Shown: piece after piece, positions 61,421 to 64,000 of the stretch
Layout of the letters: every line of letters begins with the position of its first letter
Numbering within the stretch: position 1 is the stretch's first letter
NCBI GenBank assembly: GCA_905147135.1
Contig: LR990051.1
Location: forward strand, 17,327,115-17,391,114
DNA from: Blastobasis lacticolella
Lineage: Eukaryota; Arthropoda; Insecta; Lepidoptera; Blastobasidae
Length of the DNA stretch: 64,000 bases
Direction: 5' to 3'
Notes under the pieces: generated by a model
Seen by the model: the letters and a program-made list of their open reading frames with translations, nothing else
Databases searched by the model: none
Told to the model about the DNA's origin: nothing
Program-made: the position numbers and the translations under genes

Positions 61421-61915
61421 TCATCTTGGCATTATTGTCCCTGTTATGCTCTCGCGTACGAGGGCCCGGGGTCTGCCTAGACCATGATCCAGGATTTGGC
61501 AGATCAGATAATTACAGTGGGGCGACCGCCATCTGATCTCCATGACCCTGCTACCCTCTGGTAGCAATAAACCTGACCACATAGGCTTACTACTACACAT
61601 CAATGTTTCAACATTATATTCTCCCTGACCGTAAGAGTTTCGGTTAGAATTCAACTAATGTACATAATATTATGTTTAAAACTATCGCGGTTACTATCAT
61701 ACGTTTTTAAGGTATGTTCCGGGTGTTTTACCGTAGACTGATATCCTGACAGTCGTCCCGCGACTATGATGCATGCAACTGCGTCGAAATATTGGGCTCC
61801 TCGTCAACGAAGGTACGCGGTAGGAAACCCGGAACATAAGTTTAAAATGTGTTATGTACATAACTCAGAAAAAAGTCATTGGTACATGGCCGCAGCGGGA
61901 TCAGCGCGCGACATT
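61421..61915 (-). mobile_element. SINE family A, copy 14, split by a TIR element
   Basis: Tail and body at 61421-61667 (TCATCTTGGCATTATTGTCC), resuming at 61854-61915 (ATGTACATAACTCAG to GGCCGCAGCGGGATC), where the head is cut inside the B box. Confidence 0.85.
61668..61853. mobile_element. 186-bp palindromic element inside SINE A
   Basis: TATGTTCCGGGTGTTTTACC near 61714 is mirrored by GGTAGGAAACCCGGAACATA ending at about 61838. The SINE sequence ATGTACATAA is duplicated on both sides (61658-61667, 61854-61863), the probable 10-bp target duplication. A partial relative is at 32570-32668. Confidence 0.75.
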
Positions 61916-62875
61916 ATCAGGTGTTAAGTCGTCTATATCGGCCTAAGATTATTCCCACCTGTAACCGGATCAATTATCACATCCATTGCAAATCTAAACG
62001 GATCCTCTATTTGTGCAAACCTCGTTATCTACACATTTGCATTTGATCCTGCCAAAGGACACCGTTATACGTAATTTGAATACAAATTGAGGCAAATAAG
62101 ATGGTTGGCTTACCGTGGTAGTCCGTGGCTAAGTAAGTGGATTACTCTTTACTCTGTGCCTGGTATTTGATTTTCAGTGTTATCTGGGAATGCTGTCCAT
62201 ATTAACTTAGTATGTGTTTGTGATATTGTGTGTTTGGTCGTGGTGTGAATCGTCAGAGTAGAATAGCACCCTTTTCATCCACTAAAGTTTATAGCATAAC
62301 TTTTAGACTTATCAAACCTGGTACATATTTATTAAGCGTCTACCAGGTCTGAAAAGTCTATTAGGCAGACCATTTAGGACCGTTTAGGACCTACATTAAT
62401 TTCCAACCAGCCTCCTTTAAACATTTGTTTATAATAAACAAATTTAAAGGATTTTTTTTTTTTATAGCAAGTTTTTATCGCGCGTTCTCTATGATCAGTC
62501 AGAGCATTTGTCAAAACTAATCAAACGAGCCCAAACTCGATGAAATCACTCATGGAGAAAACATTTTTTATACGGGAGGGATTATCATCTGTTATTTAGA
62601 AGTTCCTATGGCCACCTTCCATCTCCATCATCAGATCAGCTCGATGGTATCATAACATTGCATTGTCACATAACTTACACTTTTGTGCAAAATTAGAGGT
62701 CAGTCATAGCGGGGTATCCCGTTCGAATTGGAGCCGCCCGACTGGGGCGAAATAGTATTGTGTTTCTGCCGGTGAGTAAGGTTTCCAGTGCTCCATGGGG
62801 TAGGAATTTGGGGAACCGTGGCTCTGGCAGTGGAGGGACATTTGCCTTTTTGCTGCCAGAGTAACGTGTTATAGA
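61916..62875. other. Spacer
   Basis: A SINE B head fragment (CAGAGTAGAATAGCACC) lies at 62255-62271. A minus-strand 63-codon frame at 62693-62884 is unrecognised. Confidence 0.4.
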
Positions 62876-62990
62876 GGTGTGCAACGCATTGGCGATACTC
62901 TAGGTGTTGCTAATGTCTATAGGCAGTGGTGACCACTTTCCATCAGGTGGCCCGCTTGCCCGTTTGCCTACCGTATGCCATAAAAAAAAG
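62876..62990 (+). mobile_element. LINE tail
   Basis: GCAACGCATTGGCGATAC, GTCTATAGGCAGTGGTGACC, TTTCCATCAGGTGGCCCGC, ending in an A run. Same 3' end as 14830-14937 and 47263-47368. Confidence 0.7.
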
Positions 62991-63600
62991 TCAGAACCGG
63001 GAAAAGGGTATTTAATTTGCAAGGTTTTATTACGAACAGACATGAGGACATGTGAAACTAAATAAAAGCTTGTAATGAAATATGACGAGATAAGCTAGTT
63101 ATCTCGTCGCAAATCCTATGTCCCAGATTTTGTTATATGTAATATTTTTATGTTTTATGTTATTACGAGCGAGCCGCCAAGATTTCGCACGGGTTTTCAC
63201 AGGGTTACTCTATTATAATATGCATGTATTACAATAAACATAAACCTTCCTCGTGAATCACTCTGTCTATTAGTAAAAAACCGCATGAAAATCCGTTCAG
63301 TAGTTTTTGAGTTTGTCACGAACAGACATACAGACGCGGCGTACGACTTTGTTTATATTTCACTTATCACTATAAAAGAAACTGTGGGCCATCCATGTAA
63401 ACAAACAATTTTTTTTATTTTTATAAGAGTGAGCCGAACGATTAAGCTGATCACCTGATGGAAAGTGATCATCGCCCCCCTGGATACCCGCTACCCTTTA
63501 TACCATTTCATGTCTATTTTTCATCACTACAACATCTGACTAAAGGATCGCGGATGCCATGGAATAGCCCCATGTAGGTATATAGCAACAAATAGTGAAC
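62991..63600. repeat. Repeat of the ATCCGTTCAG type
   Basis: 63060-63360 includes CCTCGTGAATCACTCTGTCT, ATGAAAATCCGTTCAGTAGT and CAGACGCGGCGTACGACTTT, a widespread insect repeat end. A shorter copy lies near 2910-3000. Confidence 0.55.
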
Positions 63601-64000
63601 GAAACCGATATACCTAACCTTATCATCATCATCACAATATACTTATTCACTGCTGGATATAGACCTCTCCCAATGAGCGCCAATGCACCCTGTCCTCGGC
63701 TTGCCGTGTCATTTACTGGCAGCCTATCGCAAATCGTCACTCCATCTGACGCTTACCGAGTCGCGGTCTCCACTCAAGAATCAAACCTAATGCAAACAAA
63801 ACACCCAATCCGTTCTAATTCAAAACAAACATCCAAAGAGGAACAAACAAAAGCGAGCAATCATTGTTCATGCTTTCAATCCTTACCTTTGCAACTCAAA
63901 TCACGTCACACCGTTTGATACGACACGTCGTGTAGGATAGTAAATATTTACACTGCCTCACTGACTGACTGATTTGCTACTTTTTGACGGAACGTCATTC
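63601..64000. other. Retroposon end and window edge
   Basis: 63622-63720 begins with a (ATC)n run, then CTCATTGGGAG-complement sequence (GACCTCTCCCAATGAGCGCC). This is the antisense start of another (GAT)n-tailed family known from moths and butterflies. The 107-codon + strand frame at 63595-63918 runs through it and is not believed. Confidence 0.5.

Noticed and set aside
1..64000. CRISPR array, viral genome or bacterial transfer
   Set aside because: No evenly spaced repeats with unique spacers, no viral structural or polymerase genes other than LINE-type reverse transcriptase ends, and no bacterial-style gene clusters.

Overview
The window is eukaryotic: AT-rich, intron-bearing nuclear DNA crowded with interspersed repeats. 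The best guess is an insect, most likely a moth or butterfly (Lepidoptera). This rests on the repeat types: tRNA-derived SINEs, several 5'-truncated LINE tails, small palindromic DNA elements, and a short Helitron whose start and end resemble the kind common in Lepidoptera. No bacterial operons, CRISPR arrays, rRNA genes or functional tRNA genes are visible.

One protein-coding gene is convincing. Nine exons on the + strand between 20770 and 44091 join in frame, all with GT-AG splice sites, into a 457-residue alkylglycerol monooxygenase (AGMO, TMEM195 family). AGMO is a tetrahydrobiopterin-dependent, di-iron membrane enzyme that cleaves the ether bond of alkylglycerols. Its three histidine boxes (HRACH, HQVHH, HRVHH) are complete, and the spacing between them matches the human enzyme. 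Start codon, stop codon and a poly(A) signal 34 bases past the stop are present. A non-coding first exon and the promoter were not proven. Two stretches ending in a consensus splice donor (6690-6914 and 53690-53944) are candidate 5' exons, the first possibly for AGMO and the second for a gene beyond the right edge.

Everything else is intergenic or intronic and dominated by mobile elements. Three SINE-like families recur. Family A has a class-II-tRNA-like head and a (GAT)n tail (over 14 copies or pieces). Family B has a (GAT)n tail, and four copies carry 11-13 bp target duplications. Family C has a tRNA-Gly-like head and a TATTT-rich tail. LINE remnants are mostly the last few dozen codons of reverse transcriptases plus a tail, at about a dozen places. 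DNA elements include an 810-bp foldback element, a hAT-like MITE with an 8-bp duplication, a 203-bp Helitron derivative and several other palindromic MITEs.

Layout: 1-20558, repeats with no gene; 20559-44131, AGMO with SINEs, LINE tails and MITEs in its introns; 44132-64000, repeats and LINE remnants with one candidate 5' exon. The most informative detail is at AGMO exon 1: a family B SINE carrying a family C SINE landed on the splice donor, and its 12-bp target duplication left a second copy of that donor 530 bp downstream. No new multi-gene system was found.
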